Source: Macrosoma leucophasiata
Taxonomy: Eukaryota; Arthropoda; Insecta; Lepidoptera; Hedylidae
Direction of reading: 5' to 3'
Assembly: GCA_036365455.1 (NCBI GenBank)
Contig: JAWQUS010000030.1
Location: 6,386,001-6,450,000, forward strand
DNA length: 64,000 nt
Shown here: in pieces, positions 10,867-20,376 of the stretch
How positions within the stretch are numbered: position 1 is the first letter of the stretch
How the letters are laid out: each line of letters starts with the position of its first letter
Translations under genes and position numbers: made by a program
Notes under the pieces: generated by a model
Seen by the model: the letters and a program-made list of their open reading frames with translations, nothing else
The model's database searches: none
What the model was told of the DNA's origin: nothing

Positions 10867-10962
10867 CGTGCTTTCGTACATTTTTATTACTTCTACTAAT
10901 TGTGCCTTCAACGAGTAGCTTTAAAAACTAGAAATTAGAGAAAAAACGGAAAGAAAAATTTG

Positions 10963-11030
10963 ACTTCGGGCAGGAATCGAACCTGCGAAGGATAACCAGT
11001 CCAGCCGCTTGACCACTAAGCTACCGAAGT
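10963..11030 (-). tRNA. tRNA-like sequence, probably a pseudogene or SINE head
   Basis: On the minus strand a 7-bp acceptor pairing (ACTTCGG with CCGAAGT) encloses TA, a GCTT/AAGC D-stem, and a perfect T-arm GCAGG-TTCGATT-CCTGC. The anticodon stem is poor (three pairs at best), with GGT at the anticodon position, and the total length of 68 nt is short. The flank ggaaagaaaaatttgacttc is shared with the related sequence at 12433-12506, which suggests both are copies of one tRNA-derived repeat rather than working tRNA genes. Confidence 0.45.
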
Positions 11031-11206
11031 CCCACACCGATGCGTCAAATTTTAGTAGAGTAGCTTTAAGTTTTAAATCAGAATATGTCAGAAAGGCTGT
11101 TTAATTGTTCGTTATTAAGCCCCAGTACATACCTAAGTAGTACTTCTCCTAATGTAATTAGCGGACTTCAGTTCTTCTCTTTTTTGGTTCAATGGTATGG
11201 TAACGG

Positions 11207-11370
11207 TTCGGTGGTAGAGCTCTGGTGACCTTACTGGCAGGCGCGTTCTGGTCAGGTGGTAATATATCGCACTGTAATTTCAGGCACAGAGGCATAATAC
11301 CTTTAGCCTTAGAGTTGGCAACGCATCTACATTGAAATCTGTGTTTTTTTAAGTATATGTTTATAGCACG
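11207..11370 (+). repeat. SINE-B, degenerate copy
   Basis: ggttcggtggtagagctctg, then ggtcaggtggtaatatatcg, gtaatttcaggcacagaggc and caacgcatctacattga follow SINE-B order with the region after the head deleted. The preceding segment 11100-11190 (ttagcggacttcagttctt) recurs at 12120-12200. Confidence 0.55.
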
Positions 11371-11429
11371 TAACAACAGCAGCTACGCACATAACATATC
11401 CTCCTCATGGGGGGAGGCTTTGGAGGGAT

Positions 11430-11713
11430 TTTTTATGTAATGAAAGTGGCAAACAAGCATGCAGTTCACATTCATGTTAAGTGATGATTGCAGCCTATAG
11501 ACATCCACACAAAGACCAAGGTCAAAGTGCAGATGGTTTACTCCTGAGGCCTAAGGCGTTACGCCTCTGTGCCGGCAATTACAGGGCCGAACATTACCAC
11601 CTAACCGGAACACGATAGTGCTGAACACTATCATTTATCGGCAAGTATATTAGGTAACGCGGTGGTGCCTACGCCCGCGAGCTCCGTCACTGGAGCTCTA
11701 CCAACCAGTAAAG
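11430..11713 (-). repeat. SINE-B, near full length
   Basis: The copy runs from the T-rich tail (tttttatgtaatgaaagtgg) through ggaacacgatagtgctgaac to gagctctaccaaccagtaaa. It is about 284 bp and ends at the tRNA-like head. Non-coding. Confidence 0.8.
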
Positions 11714-11785
11714 GCTTACCAGGGCTTTTCCAGCAGTGGACATCTTTCGACTGAAATGATGATGATGATGATAATGATGATGAAA
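11714..11785 (+). repeat. LINE-like 3' tail with (GAT)n microsatellite
   Basis: ccagcagtggacatctttcg followed by actgaaatgatgatgatgat is the same ending as at 4650-4700 and 19580-19625. The repeated ATG/GAT trinucleotide is the tail of the element. Confidence 0.55.
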
Positions 11786-12074
11786 AAACTGGTTGCCTGT
11801 AAAGTCGGTTTTACGGGCGAAGATTTTACGTGACAACGTCTTTTTCTCGGTAGAAAGGCATTCGCCGGTCCGGCAGGCCTCTCTCTCGTTCGGTGACTCA
11901 TCGTTACGTTACCGGGCGTTACACTTTTTCATGAGTGACTCCGAGCCGCAACCTAATTTAAGACGTTGTCACGTCAATAAAACAAACAACAAACATAAAT
12001 TGCACAGTGAGCACGCTACATTAAAAATATATGGTCTTGTAATTAAATTTAAATTTTAGTATATTTTATTGCTT

Positions 12075-12335
12075 CTACTAATGGGGCTATAGGTCAGAAA
12101 GGCGGTATAAATTTCCGCCATAAAGGCCGAGGATATAAGTAGTATCTGCCCCAATGTGATTAGCGGACTTCAATCCATCTGTTTTCCTGTTCGATGGTAA
12201 CGCAACTTTTACTGGTGATAGAGCTCCAGTGATGAAGCTCGAGGGCGTAGGCACCACCGCATTGTATAATCTAACTGCCGCCAAATGGTAGTGTTCAGCA
12301 CTATCGTGTTCCGGTTAAATGGTAGTGTATGAAAT
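12075..12335 (+). repeat. Repeat joined to a SINE-B head
   Basis: The portion 12120-12200 (aatgtgattagcggacttca) matches 11150-11180. From 12209, ttttactggtgatagagctc to gtgttccggttaaatggtag is the 5' half of SINE-B. The tail is replaced by unrelated sequence. Confidence 0.5.
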
Positions 12336-12353
12336 TACATAGAGTGAATAACT

Positions 12354-12735
12354 ATTGTTTTATATTATTTCGCATTAACACATGCTTGTGAAATATATTT
12401 TATTTTTAAAGGAAAATGGAAAGAAAAATTTGACTTCAGGCGAGACTCGAACTCGCGATCTACTGGGAATCTAGTCCAGCCGCTCTTCCAATTGAGCTAC
12501 TGAAGCCCTGCCCGATTTGTCAAATCTTTCCTTCACATCTATTGCATTGCTTTATGGTAACAGCAGCGCCATCTATTACCAACTATGCTAGTTAGGCAAC
12601 AGATATAATAGACTTTTCAGTTTATTGAATATCGTAAAGAAGTCGCTTTTACCCTTAATAATTGTTTTATATTATTTCGCATTAACACATGCTTGTGAAA
12701 TATATTTTATTTTTAAAGAAAAATGGAAAGAAATA
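12354..12735. repeat. 75-bp direct repeat bracketing a tRNA-like segment
   Basis: attgttttatattatttcgc and about 55 following bases are found at 12354-12428 and again at 12661-12735, 307 bp apart and almost identical. Between them lie the tRNA-like sequence at 12433-12506 and about 150 bp of unassigned DNA. This is either a recent 307-bp segmental duplication or an insertion with a long target duplication. Confidence 0.8.
12433..12506 (-). tRNA. tRNA-like sequence, Ser-type anticodon position but no long variable arm
   Basis: On the minus strand GCTTCAG pairs with CTGAAGT (one G-U), followed by TA, D-stem GCTC/GAGC, a four-pair anticodon stem (CTGG/CCAG) and a perfect T-arm GCGAG-TTCGAGT-CTCGC; about 74 nt in all. 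The bases at the anticodon position read AGA, but a serine tRNA would need a long variable arm, which is absent. No T-run terminator directly follows: the next minus-strand bases are CAAATTTTTC. A tRNA-derived SINE or tRNA pseudogene is more likely than a working gene. Confidence 0.45.
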
Positions 12736-12994
12736 ACTATTACATACAGTAAAAGTTAAAACATATTAGTAAATTAAAATAAGAATTTATGGAACTAGGA
12801 AAATATCATTATGTTATTATCACATTTTTTTAAATTCCTTCATTGATTAATGAAGAAAAATAATAACTTATTCGGCATGCTTCATAGAATTTCTTCTTTA
12901 GAATTTCTAGTTTCTGTATACCTAGGTACTTGTTTGTCACTTCATGACATAAAAATAGAATCATGGTTAGGTACAATTTACTCATACTTAATCT

Positions 12995-13290
12995 GCCTCG
13001 GTAGCCTAGTGGTAGCAGGCCACTACTACTACGCTGAGGTCCTGGGTTCGATTCCCGGGTCGGGGGTTATCAGAGATAACGGTGCAAAGTCCTTTATCTC
13101 TGATTCTATTGGGATTTTTCCATTTTCTGGAAATATCCCAGTACTTTGGTAATGTTCCCCGAGATGTCAACAGGCTCGCCACCTGTTACATGGGCCAAAA
13201 CGTAACCGGCGAATCGTGTGTGTTTGCATGTATGCTTAAATGCATTTAGCTCTGCCTACCCCTTCGGGGATCACAGGCGTGAATTTACGT
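12995..13290 (+). repeat. SINE-A, near full length
   Basis: The tRNA-derived head (gcctcggtagcctagtggta, B box gggttcgattcccgggtcgg) is followed by the body ctttatctctgattctattg, gtttgcatgtatgcttaaat and the tail tacccc ttcggggatcacagg. The sequence just after (13299-13390, aaatcggtccagccgtcctc) is another common lepidopteran repeat fragment. Confidence 0.8.
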
Positions 13291-13670
13291 TACTCATGCT
13301 TTCCCCGTAAAACTTAAATAAGCCAAATCGGTCCAGCCGTCCTCGAGTTTTAGTGAGACTAACAGGCATCATTTCATGTTCATGTATGGAGATTGCTGTC
13401 TTCTTCAGTTTACCGGTAAACACTTCATCTGTATTTGAAGAAACCGTACACCAATTTTCAGAAATGTGTGACTTGTCCATCACCATTTTAGCCTGTTAGT
13501 CCTGAAACCTAAGTTGATTTCTCTTGTTTGCCTACAGATTTTTAAATTATTAACTCTGATCCTTGTCGAAGCTATGACATATTATGATATTATTGGACAG
13601 TTACACTGAACGAGTAATATTCAGAAAGCTCTTGACCTATTTTATATTAAAAAAGTTAAGTCATTATTAA

Positions 13671-15191
13671 GGAGTAATTATAACTTATTTCTAGGAGAAA
13701 TAAGTTATAATTACTCCTTAACTTAATTTACTTACTTTTACTTTTGACTTAATTTTTTTAAAGAGTAAAATCGGGTACAAAATTTAAAGGTGCATATATA
13801 AAAAAATAGTATGAATAATATATGAATCTTATTAATATGAATTATCATTTAACCGGAACACAGTAAGTTTAATCGCAGACAGATTATATAATGTAGTGAA
13901 GCCGACACTCTAGACCTCCGTCAAAGTAAGCTGATTAAAAAAAGTACATGCTTTTATTCATTTCCAGTAAAGGCCAACCTCTAAGGGCGTCTCTCCAATT
14001 TTCTACAATTTTGTTACGGTAACAAACCACTTAATTAGTGAAAGCTTATAATTTGTTGCGCCTATTTCTCTTGGCCACCCATCTATTTATGTCTAGAGTT
14101 TTATTACGTAGCGTGAGTCCAATCCAGATTTAACGCACCATTTTATTGTACCAGTTGCCACTAATCTTCACCATATTCTGAAAAGGCATGAGAAATTAGA
14201 TGAACGTTTTCTTAATTAACAAAACAACAACCTGGGTGTCTGTCAATAAATTTGACGTTTGTTACGTTAGGTACTTACCCATGTAAGCTAGTGGAATCAA
14301 GTCAACTTTCACCTGTTTCTCTAATTTTTTTTTACAAACCATCTTACAAATTAGGATGTAACATGCGAAGATACACAAACAACTATTATATGTTTATCTA
14401 TGTGTGGGTGATCAACCTTCCTTATTATTAAAATGGTAGATACATTCTCATCAGTTAATAATATAGTAAGTTTGCTATAGTATTTTCTATACTTATTTAA
14501 ATTTAGATTTACGAACATGGCTTGTAGACTTGTAGCTCTTTTGGTAGTTCATTTAAGATCTTTGGTCTTACATAATTCAATGTCCTAGAACCGGACACAT
14601 TATTATGTTTAATATCACATATTTTAGTTGACAGTCAAGACTTCTGAGGTTTATTTGTCTACTAGCGGCCCGCCCCGGCTTCGCACGGTTGCCTACCCTC
14701 TCTTATTTATCTTAGCGTGATGTTATATAAATAAGTGGGCTATCTAACACTGAAATAATTTTTCAAATCGCACCCGTAGTTCCTGAGATTAGCGCGTTCA
14801 AGCAAACAAACAAACAAACTCTTCAGGCGTCAAAACTCAAAACTCTTCAACGTCGAGTGTCGAGGTAAATACTTCGATTAAAATAGTACGCGATTAAGTC
14901 CCGTTTATTTGCATTAAATAGGGTACACAATGATGGAAAACACAAATAGTCACAATCCTATCACAAATACTATTATTAAACTTTTAGCTTTTAAGCCATA
15001 AAAAGTTTGAATACTAAAATAGGTCAAGAAAAAATAATAATTCATATTAATAAGATTCATATATTATTCATACTATTTTTTTATATATGCATCTTTAAAT
15101 TTTATACCCGTTTTTACTCTTTAAAAAAATTAAGTCATTATTAAGGAGTAATTATAACTTATTTCTCCTAGAAATAAGTTATAATTACTCC
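13671..15191. mobile_element. Foldback-like element with long inverted arms and terminal hairpins
   Basis: A 101-bp arm at 13745-13845 is matched by its reverse complement at 15037-15137 with about three mismatches. Outside each arm is a 47-bp perfect hairpin (22-bp stems, ggagtaattataacttattt...) at 13671-13717 and 15145-15191, with loops agg and cct, which are themselves reverse complements. The roughly 1.2-kb interior has no transposase and includes a decayed SINE-B piece (13850-13935) and the repeat at 14662. It resembles a foldback or large-TIR non-autonomous DNA transposon. Confidence 0.7.
14662..14820 (+). repeat. Lepidopteran interspersed repeat (CGGCCCGCCCCGGCTTCG type)
   Basis: ctagcggcccgccccggctt, then aaatcgcacccgtagttcct and agcgcgttcaagcaaacaaa, ending in a (CAAA)n run. 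Related to 5889-6068 and 48521-48722. It sits inside the foldback element. Confidence 0.6.
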
Positions 15192-15239
15192 TTGGGTTAT
15201 AAGATTGCGATTGCCTATGAATTTCACCCAGGTTTTCTT

Positions 15240-15555
15240 TTGCCTCGGTAGCCTAGTGGTAGCAGGCCACTACTACTACGCTGAGGTCCTGGGTTCGATT
15301 CCCGGGTAGGGGGTTATCAGAGATAATGGTGAAAAAGCCTTTATCTCTGGTTCTATTGGGATTTTTCCATTTTCTGGAAATTTCCCAGTACCTCAAAGTT
15401 TGGTAATGTGCCCGGAGATGTCAACAGGCTCGCCACCTGTTACATGGGCCAAAACGTAACCGGCGAATCGTGGGTGTTTGCATGTATGCTTGAATGCATG
15501 CATTTACCTCTGCCTACCCCTTCGGGGATTACAGGCGTGAAGTTACGTTTTCTTT
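15240..15555 (+). repeat. SINE-A, full length
   Basis: This is the best copy of the family: head gcctcggtagcctagtggta with A box and ttcgattcccgggtaggggg B-box region, body with ctggaaatttcccagtacct, gtaatgtgcccggagatgtc and aacgtaaccggcgaatcgtg, and tail taccccttcggggattacag to gttacgtt. Open frames of 106 and 66 codons crossing it are by-products. Confidence 0.85.
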
Positions 15556-15681
15556 TGCACCTCGTAGAGTCTACGCTTCGTCTTTCGGTACGCGGGCGCC
15601 TCTCGAGAACTCTCTGGCCCCAACGGCCGTCGGTTCTTCGAGCTATGTTCTCGGACTACTACCATTTAGAGCAATGTCGGT

Positions 15682-15961
15682 TTTTTTTATGTAATGAAAG
15701 TGGCAAACAAGCATGCAGTTCACATTGATGTTATGTGATAACTGCAGCCTATAGACACAAAGACCAAGGTCAAAATACAGATGCGTTACCACTCCTGAGG
15801 CCTAAGTGTTATGCCTCTGTGCCGGAAATTACAAGGCCATACATTACCACCTGACCGGAACACGATAGTGCTAAACACTAACATTTAGCGGCAAGTATAT
15901 TAGGTAATGCGGTGGTGCCTACGCCCGCGAGCTGCGTCACTGGAGCTGTACCACCAGTAAA
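15682..15961 (-). repeat. SINE-B, full length
   Basis: It runs from the T-rich tail (ttttttttatgtaatgaaag) to the head gagctgtaccaccagtaaaa. The TTT run at 15682-15689 is the A-rich tail in reverse. Confidence 0.85.
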
Positions 15962-16857
15962 ACATGGTTACTTTGGTTCTCATGCCAATCTCCTTATTTC
16001 TCTGCGTGGCTTTGAGCTTTCTTATGAGGTTAATAGTGAACGACCACGCTTAAATTCCATATTTAATTAGTGGAAACACACACGAGTAAAAAACCTTTAC
16101 TGGTGTATGCTTAAAGGCTAATACATTAATATTAATACATTGTTGTACTAACGTAGGTAAAGATAGGATCTTAGTGATTTTACCAAAACGATAAAGTAAT
16201 TGAAACTGCAAGCAATTTATAATAAACAATGATTTTGCGTGTAAACTATTTACTCTAACAATATTATTAAATGCTCTATAGTCACGAGACGATAATTCTG
16301 AATTGCTGTAGGGCATCATTAACGATATATCAATCCAATCATTCCAATATTCCATAATAATTACAACAAACATTTACGATGTTCAATAAATACATGAAAA
16401 CATTACTGATTCGCCACGTCCCAAGCAACTTCTAAGATCACTATCTGAGACCTACGAGAACAACCGTAACGCATTACAAATGAAGGCAATCTTGGGAAGT
16501 ATTCCCAAAAATAAAACGTATATTTGGCTTCAATCAGATCTGTATCACGCGATCGGTCAACAACCTATCACAACTGTATTGTGAAATATTCAATACGTGT
16601 TGTTTTGTTACACTCAAATATATCTCACGGCCGTAACTAAGATCAAATTGCGGGTATCCATTGGCTTCAGCGAGATGTTCCCACGGTTCGGCACGCAACC
16701 GTCACAATTAGAGATCTGAACTAATTCTAAGCGCGCGTGCATCGCGCGTCGGCGGACGCTACCTAAACCAGTCTTTTTTTGGCTTGTGTTAAGGCAAATA
16801 TGTAGTAAGCGACTACAATCTATACATATCTCTATAAAACCAGACATCACAAATTTT
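15962..16857. other. Intergenic DNA with an unsupported 107-codon frame
   Basis: The longest frame (minus, 16050-16373) is rich in I, L and F with no motif and looks like AT-rich chance sequence. The stretch tttgagctttcttatgaggt near 16010 resembles ttgagcttacttatgaggcc near 40201, so both may be fragments of one element. Confidence 0.4.
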
Positions 16858-16968
16858 AGTGGTGGTTCCACGTGTCTACAAGACCGAGGACGTAGGCACC
16901 ACACCACCGCATTACCTAATCTATCTGCCGCCAATGGCAGTGTTCAGCACTATCGTGTTATCGCCATA
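16858..16968 (+). repeat. SINE-B, 5' fragment
   Basis: aggacgtaggcaccacacca, then taatctatctgccgccaatg and gtgttcagcactatcgtgtt match the SINE-B 5' half. Confidence 0.6.
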
Positions 16969-16976
16969 TACATACA

Positions 16977-17122
16977 CCCCCTTATTCATAAACGTACATT
17001 AGATACGTTTTAGCTATAGAATGCTTTGTCTTTGTCAATTGGATTGTCAAATGTGCAGGATAGAAAAAGACAAAGGAGAGATTTGCAACATTTTAGCTAA
17101 AATACGTTTATGAATAAGGGGG
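16977..17122. mobile_element. MITE-1 copy 2
   Basis: cccccttattcataaacgta at the left and acgtttatgaataaggggg at the right form an inverted repeat of about 19 bp, the best kept in the family. The interior agrees with copies at 8254 and 32414. Confidence 0.85.
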
Positions 17123-17283
17123 ATAATATATAACCTCGGTAATAACAACGCATCTGTATTAAAACCTCAAATATTTGTAGATGTCTATAAACAGCAAACC
17201 GTCACAGTAAATTGCATTCTTGTTTGCAATTTTCATTACGTATATGTAAAATAAGGCTGAATGGTTTTGGTCAATAATAGGGA

Positions 17284-17347
17284 GCACAAGGCTATCCATA
17301 GCTTTGCACAAGGCTATCCATAGCTTTGCACAAGGCTATCCATAGCT
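17284..17347. repeat. 22-bp tandem repeat, 2.9 copies
   Basis: gcacaaggctatccatagct plus tt is repeated perfectly nearly three times head to tail. It is isolated, so it is a small minisatellite. Confidence 0.9.
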
Positions 17348-17888
17348 ACTTTAAACCAGAATAGATAATAAGGAAAGAATGGCTAAAGTTGATTATTGGC
17401 TATTGTAATTTATTATGATCCTTGTTGGTCGAACAGTAAATTAATAAATAAAGACTCATTTTCATATTGAGACCGCTGTCGCCAGTTGCACACATTGACA
17501 ATCACATCATATTGTCACTACAGAGACAATCTAAACTAGGGTGCTGATTACGAATATGGCGTCTGTTTTCGAATCCAAGATGGCGGACACAATTATTTTT
17601 CCAAAATGTGATAGGGGTGTCAATTTAGAGGACAGATTTTTCAAAGTATGATATGGGTGTCAATTTCAAGGTTTTCGTAGTGAGCACCCCATAGTTTAAA
17701 TACTGACTTAAGATGCCACTTTTATTAAATGGCAACTTTATGTTGTGTATTAAGTAAGTTATTTTATGTGATGTAAAATGAATACTATAGGATTTTGGCG
17801 TAAAAAGCGGCAATGAAATATAAGGGTACACGTTATAAAAATAATTTGTTTCGTCCTTGAAAGCTGCATTAAAAAATAATTAATTCAA

Positions 17889-18015
17889 CTGCCTTAGTAG
17901 CTTAGTGGTAGCAAGCCACTACTACTATTCTGGGGGTCCTGGTTTCGTTTCCTATTACCTTGAAGTTTGGTATTATGCCCCGATATGTCAATACATTTGC
18001 CATATGGGGTAAAGC
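17889..18015 (+). repeat. SINE-A, internally deleted
   Basis: tgccttagtagcttagtggt, ctattctgggggtcctggtt and ttgaagtttggtattatgcc are the head and mid-body with the part between deleted. Confidence 0.6.
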
Positions 18016-18039
18016 GTAATTATTTTTTACGTTACGTAC

Positions 18040-18156
18040 AAAATAATTACGGAAGCTTCGAAGCACGTAAACGCGCATTTTAATTTGCCACTCGCGGTCA
18101 CCCATCACGCAGCCGACCGCGCCCGTAATGCTTAACCCAATAGTTCGCTTATGATC
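18040..18156 (-). repeat. SINE-C fragment
   Basis: gaagcacgtaaacgcgcatt, cggtcacccatcacgcagcc and gcttatgatctacac match the 5' part of the SINE-C copies at 39320-39640 and 54675-55027 in reverse. Confidence 0.65.
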
Positions 18157-18173
18157 TACACGTCTTTACTATC

Positions 18174-18380
18174 ATCTGAGAACTTCCCTCTGAGGTGTTC
18201 CCTAGGTGCTACAATATGGGGTTCTTCAAAAATGGCGTCAAAAGAGTCCTTCAGGGCTGGCAGCGCGTTGGCAACTCCCCTGGTGTTGCAAATGTTCATA
18301 GGCGACGGTGACCACTTTCCATCAGGTGGCCCGTTTGCTTGTATGTCAACCTTCAGACATAAAAAAAAAAAAAAAAAAAT
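18174..18380 (+). pseudogene. Non-LTR retrotransposon 3' end (same family as 10336-10735)
   Basis: On the plus strand ttccctctgaggtgttccct, tatggggttcttcaaaaatg and ggcgacggtgaccactttcc encode the C-terminal tail also seen at 10387-10653. It ends in an A-run at about 18361-18378, the expected 3' polyA. This is a 5'-truncated retroinsertion. Confidence 0.7.
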
Positions 18381-18702
18381 CATCCTATTGATATGGTTTG
18401 ACCGCCATTGTTCGATTGACTGACTGCACTGGGAGAATTTTCTTCCACTGGAGGGCGATGGGGTCGTCACGACCCGACGACGCTTTAAATGTTGTGTATA
18501 TATTTTTACCTACGTAAATATGTACAGTTATTTCTATTAAAAAAAGTAACGGACGTCAAAAGTTAACTTGAAAATTAGATAACAGGATAACATTGCAGTT
18601 TTGAGACAAAGCTCCATAATTTGTTTATTGCTCTTTTAAGTCGGAACTTTGTTTAGTTGGCCATTTTGAATAAAGAAACAAGCCATAAAGGTTTTGTTCC
18701 AT

Positions 18703-18736
18703 CACTTTGATCTTAGCCAAAAGGCCGAGAAGCGAT
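18703..18736 (-). ncRNA. U2 snRNA 5'-end fragment (retropseudogene)
   Basis: On the minus strand the 34 bases from 18736 down to 18703 read ATCGCTTCTCGGCCTTTTGG followed by CTAAGATCAAAGTG, which is the conserved 5' end of U2 spliceosomal RNA up to about nucleotide 34. The rest of U2 (branch-point recognition sequence, Sm site, 3' stem-loops) is absent, so it cannot function. The fragment is bracketed by ttgttccatc at 18694-18703 and 18736-18745, consistent with a target duplication. A similar ttgttccatcg also occurs near 18840, so that reading is not certain. Confidence 0.8.
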
Positions 18737-18956
18737 TGTTCCATCGGCGGACAAATGATGTGTATTTTATAGCCTTTTTTAAATGTACCGCATTATAGCG
18801 GTTTCATTGTATTATTTTATTGGATGGTACGCCGCGAAGTTGTTCCATCGATGGTGACAACTGTAATACATTCTGAATTTTTATTATTGTAAAACTACGA
18901 AAAAATATTGATAATAAATCTATCTTAACTAAATAAAAATTTAAAAATGTAACTAA

Positions 18957-19277
18957 CTGCCTCGGTAGCCTAGTGTTAGCAGGCCACTACTACTACGCTG
19001 AGGTCCTGGGTTCGATACCCAGGTAGGGGTTATCAGAGATAATGGTGTCAAGTCCTTTATCTCTGGCTATATTGGGATTTTTCCATTTTCTGGAAAATTC
19101 CCAGTACCCTGAAGTTTGGTAATGTGCCCGGAGATGGCAACAGGCTCGCCACCTGATACATGGGCCAAAACGTAACCGGCGAATCATGGGCGTTTGCATG
19201 TACCTACGCTTGAAGCTTGCATGCATGCATTTACCTCTGCCTACCCCTTCGGGGATTACAGGCGTGAAGTTACGTTT
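18957..19277 (+). repeat. SINE-A, full length
   Basis: Head tgcctcggtagcctagtgtt (one base of the A box lost), B-box region gggttcgatacccaggtagg, body and tail as at 15240, ending taccccttcggggattacag and gttacgtt. Confidence 0.85.
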
Positions 19278-19332
19278 TAAACATAACTTTGACATAGAGC
19301 ACAGTTTGAAAATTGCATCACAAATATGAAAC

Positions 19333-19745
19333 ATTTTTTTATGTCATGAACTGGCAAACAAGCGTACAGTTCACATTGATCGTAAGTAGTAGTCGATAAA
19401 CATCTACATAAAACCAGAGATTTCAATGTAGATGCGTTGCCACTCCTGAGGGCTAAGGTGTTGTGCCTCTGTGCCCGAAATTACAGGGCCGTACATTACC
19501 ACCTGGTAATGTACGGGCTGCAGGTACCCGCTGGATGCACGTCGCTTTCGATCGGTCGGCATGGAGGTCATTGGGGGAGGCCTATGTTCAGCAGTGGACG
19601 TCCTATGGCTGATATGATGATGATGACATTACCACCTGACCGGAACACGATAGTGCTGAACACTACCATTTAGCGGCAAGTAGATTAGGTAATGCGGTGG
19701 TGCCTAAGCCCACGAGCTCCGTCACTGGAGCTCTACCACCCGTAA
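19333..19745 (-). repeat. SINE-B split by a nested insertion
   Basis: The tail half (19333-19505) and head half (19626-19745) join perfectly at the repeated acattaccacctg, giving the normal SINE-B order. The 120 bp between them is a separate insertion. Confidence 0.85.
19506..19625 (+). mobile_element. Short retroinsertion with 13-bp target duplication
   Basis: The insert lies between acattaccacctg copies at 19493-19505 and 19626-19638. Its 3' end is gttcagcagtggacgtccta followed by gctgatatgatgatgatg, the LINE-like tail seen at 11714. Its first bases complete ggtaatgtacgg (19505-19516), an exact reverse complement of ccgtacattacc at 19489-19500, so the 5' junction is an inverted copy of adjacent target DNA. 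Confidence 0.8.
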
Positions 19746-19747
19746 GA

Positions 19748-19890
19748 TATTCATCATCGTCATTACTCCAGCTGAAAGACGTCCACTGTTGGAAAAACCT
19801 ACTAAAAATGACAACTACAGTATTGTGCGTCTTTAGGGGAGAGAATATGCCATAATCGCTACGCTTGGCAGGCGGATTGGAGATTGTAGT
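19748..19890 (-). repeat. LINE-like 3' tail fragment
   Basis: Reverse complement of the 4538-4700 arrangement: attcatcatcgtcattactc, ctgaaagacgtccactgttg, tatgccataatcgctacgct. 5'-truncated, non-coding. Confidence 0.6.
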
Positions 19891-20235
19891 GGTGGTAGTA
19901 TCATTATCATTCTAAGTATCATTTTAAGTATGTTTTAAGTATGTTACTAACAAACAATGTATTTTGAATTATCTGAAATAAATGACTTATTATTATTATA
20001 TTATTAATGCAGGACGCTGTTGATCATCAGAAAAAATATCCTCCACTAGATGGATATGGCATCGCGGCATCCCGACATCTTCAATAACATAATGAAATGA
20101 TATTATTTAGGTATGTAATAAAAACAATACCTACATTCTCTGCAACAGATTGAAGTTGACAGATAACGCACTTAGAACGATTGACCGTTGTGAAGTAGGT
20201 AGACGAAGTGGGGCCCTGCCAACGGCCTCGCACTC

Positions 20236-20376
20236 GTCTGGGTTGCACCAAGACATTTGTTAAAGTTAAAGTTATTGTGACATTTCACATCCTACTCATA
20301 CTTAAAGAAATCTGTTAAAGTTAGAGAAGGATGTGAAATGTTAACCCAGCAACCCAGGTTGTGCAACCCAGGCTTA
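20236..20376. mobile_element. MITE-2 copy 1
   Basis: ctgggttgcaccaagacatt at the left and ttgtgcaacccaggctta at the right form inverted ends. Inside, gttaaagttaaagttattgt and ggatgtgaaatgtt are shared with copies at 23475 and 57812. The right side is rearranged (aacccagcaacccagg). Confidence 0.75.

Noticed and set aside
10963..12506. Two functional tRNA genes
   Set aside because: One is short with a weak anticodon stem; the other has a Ser-type anticodon position without the long variable arm. They share flanks, as repeat copies would. Annotated as tRNA-like only.
16050..16373. 107-codon minus-strand frame
   Set aside because: Composition is that of translated AT-rich DNA, with no ATG context, domain or neighbouring signal.
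18703..18736. A working U2 snRNA gene
   Set aside because: Only the first 34 nucleotides are present; branch-site pairing region, Sm site and 3' stem-loops are missing.
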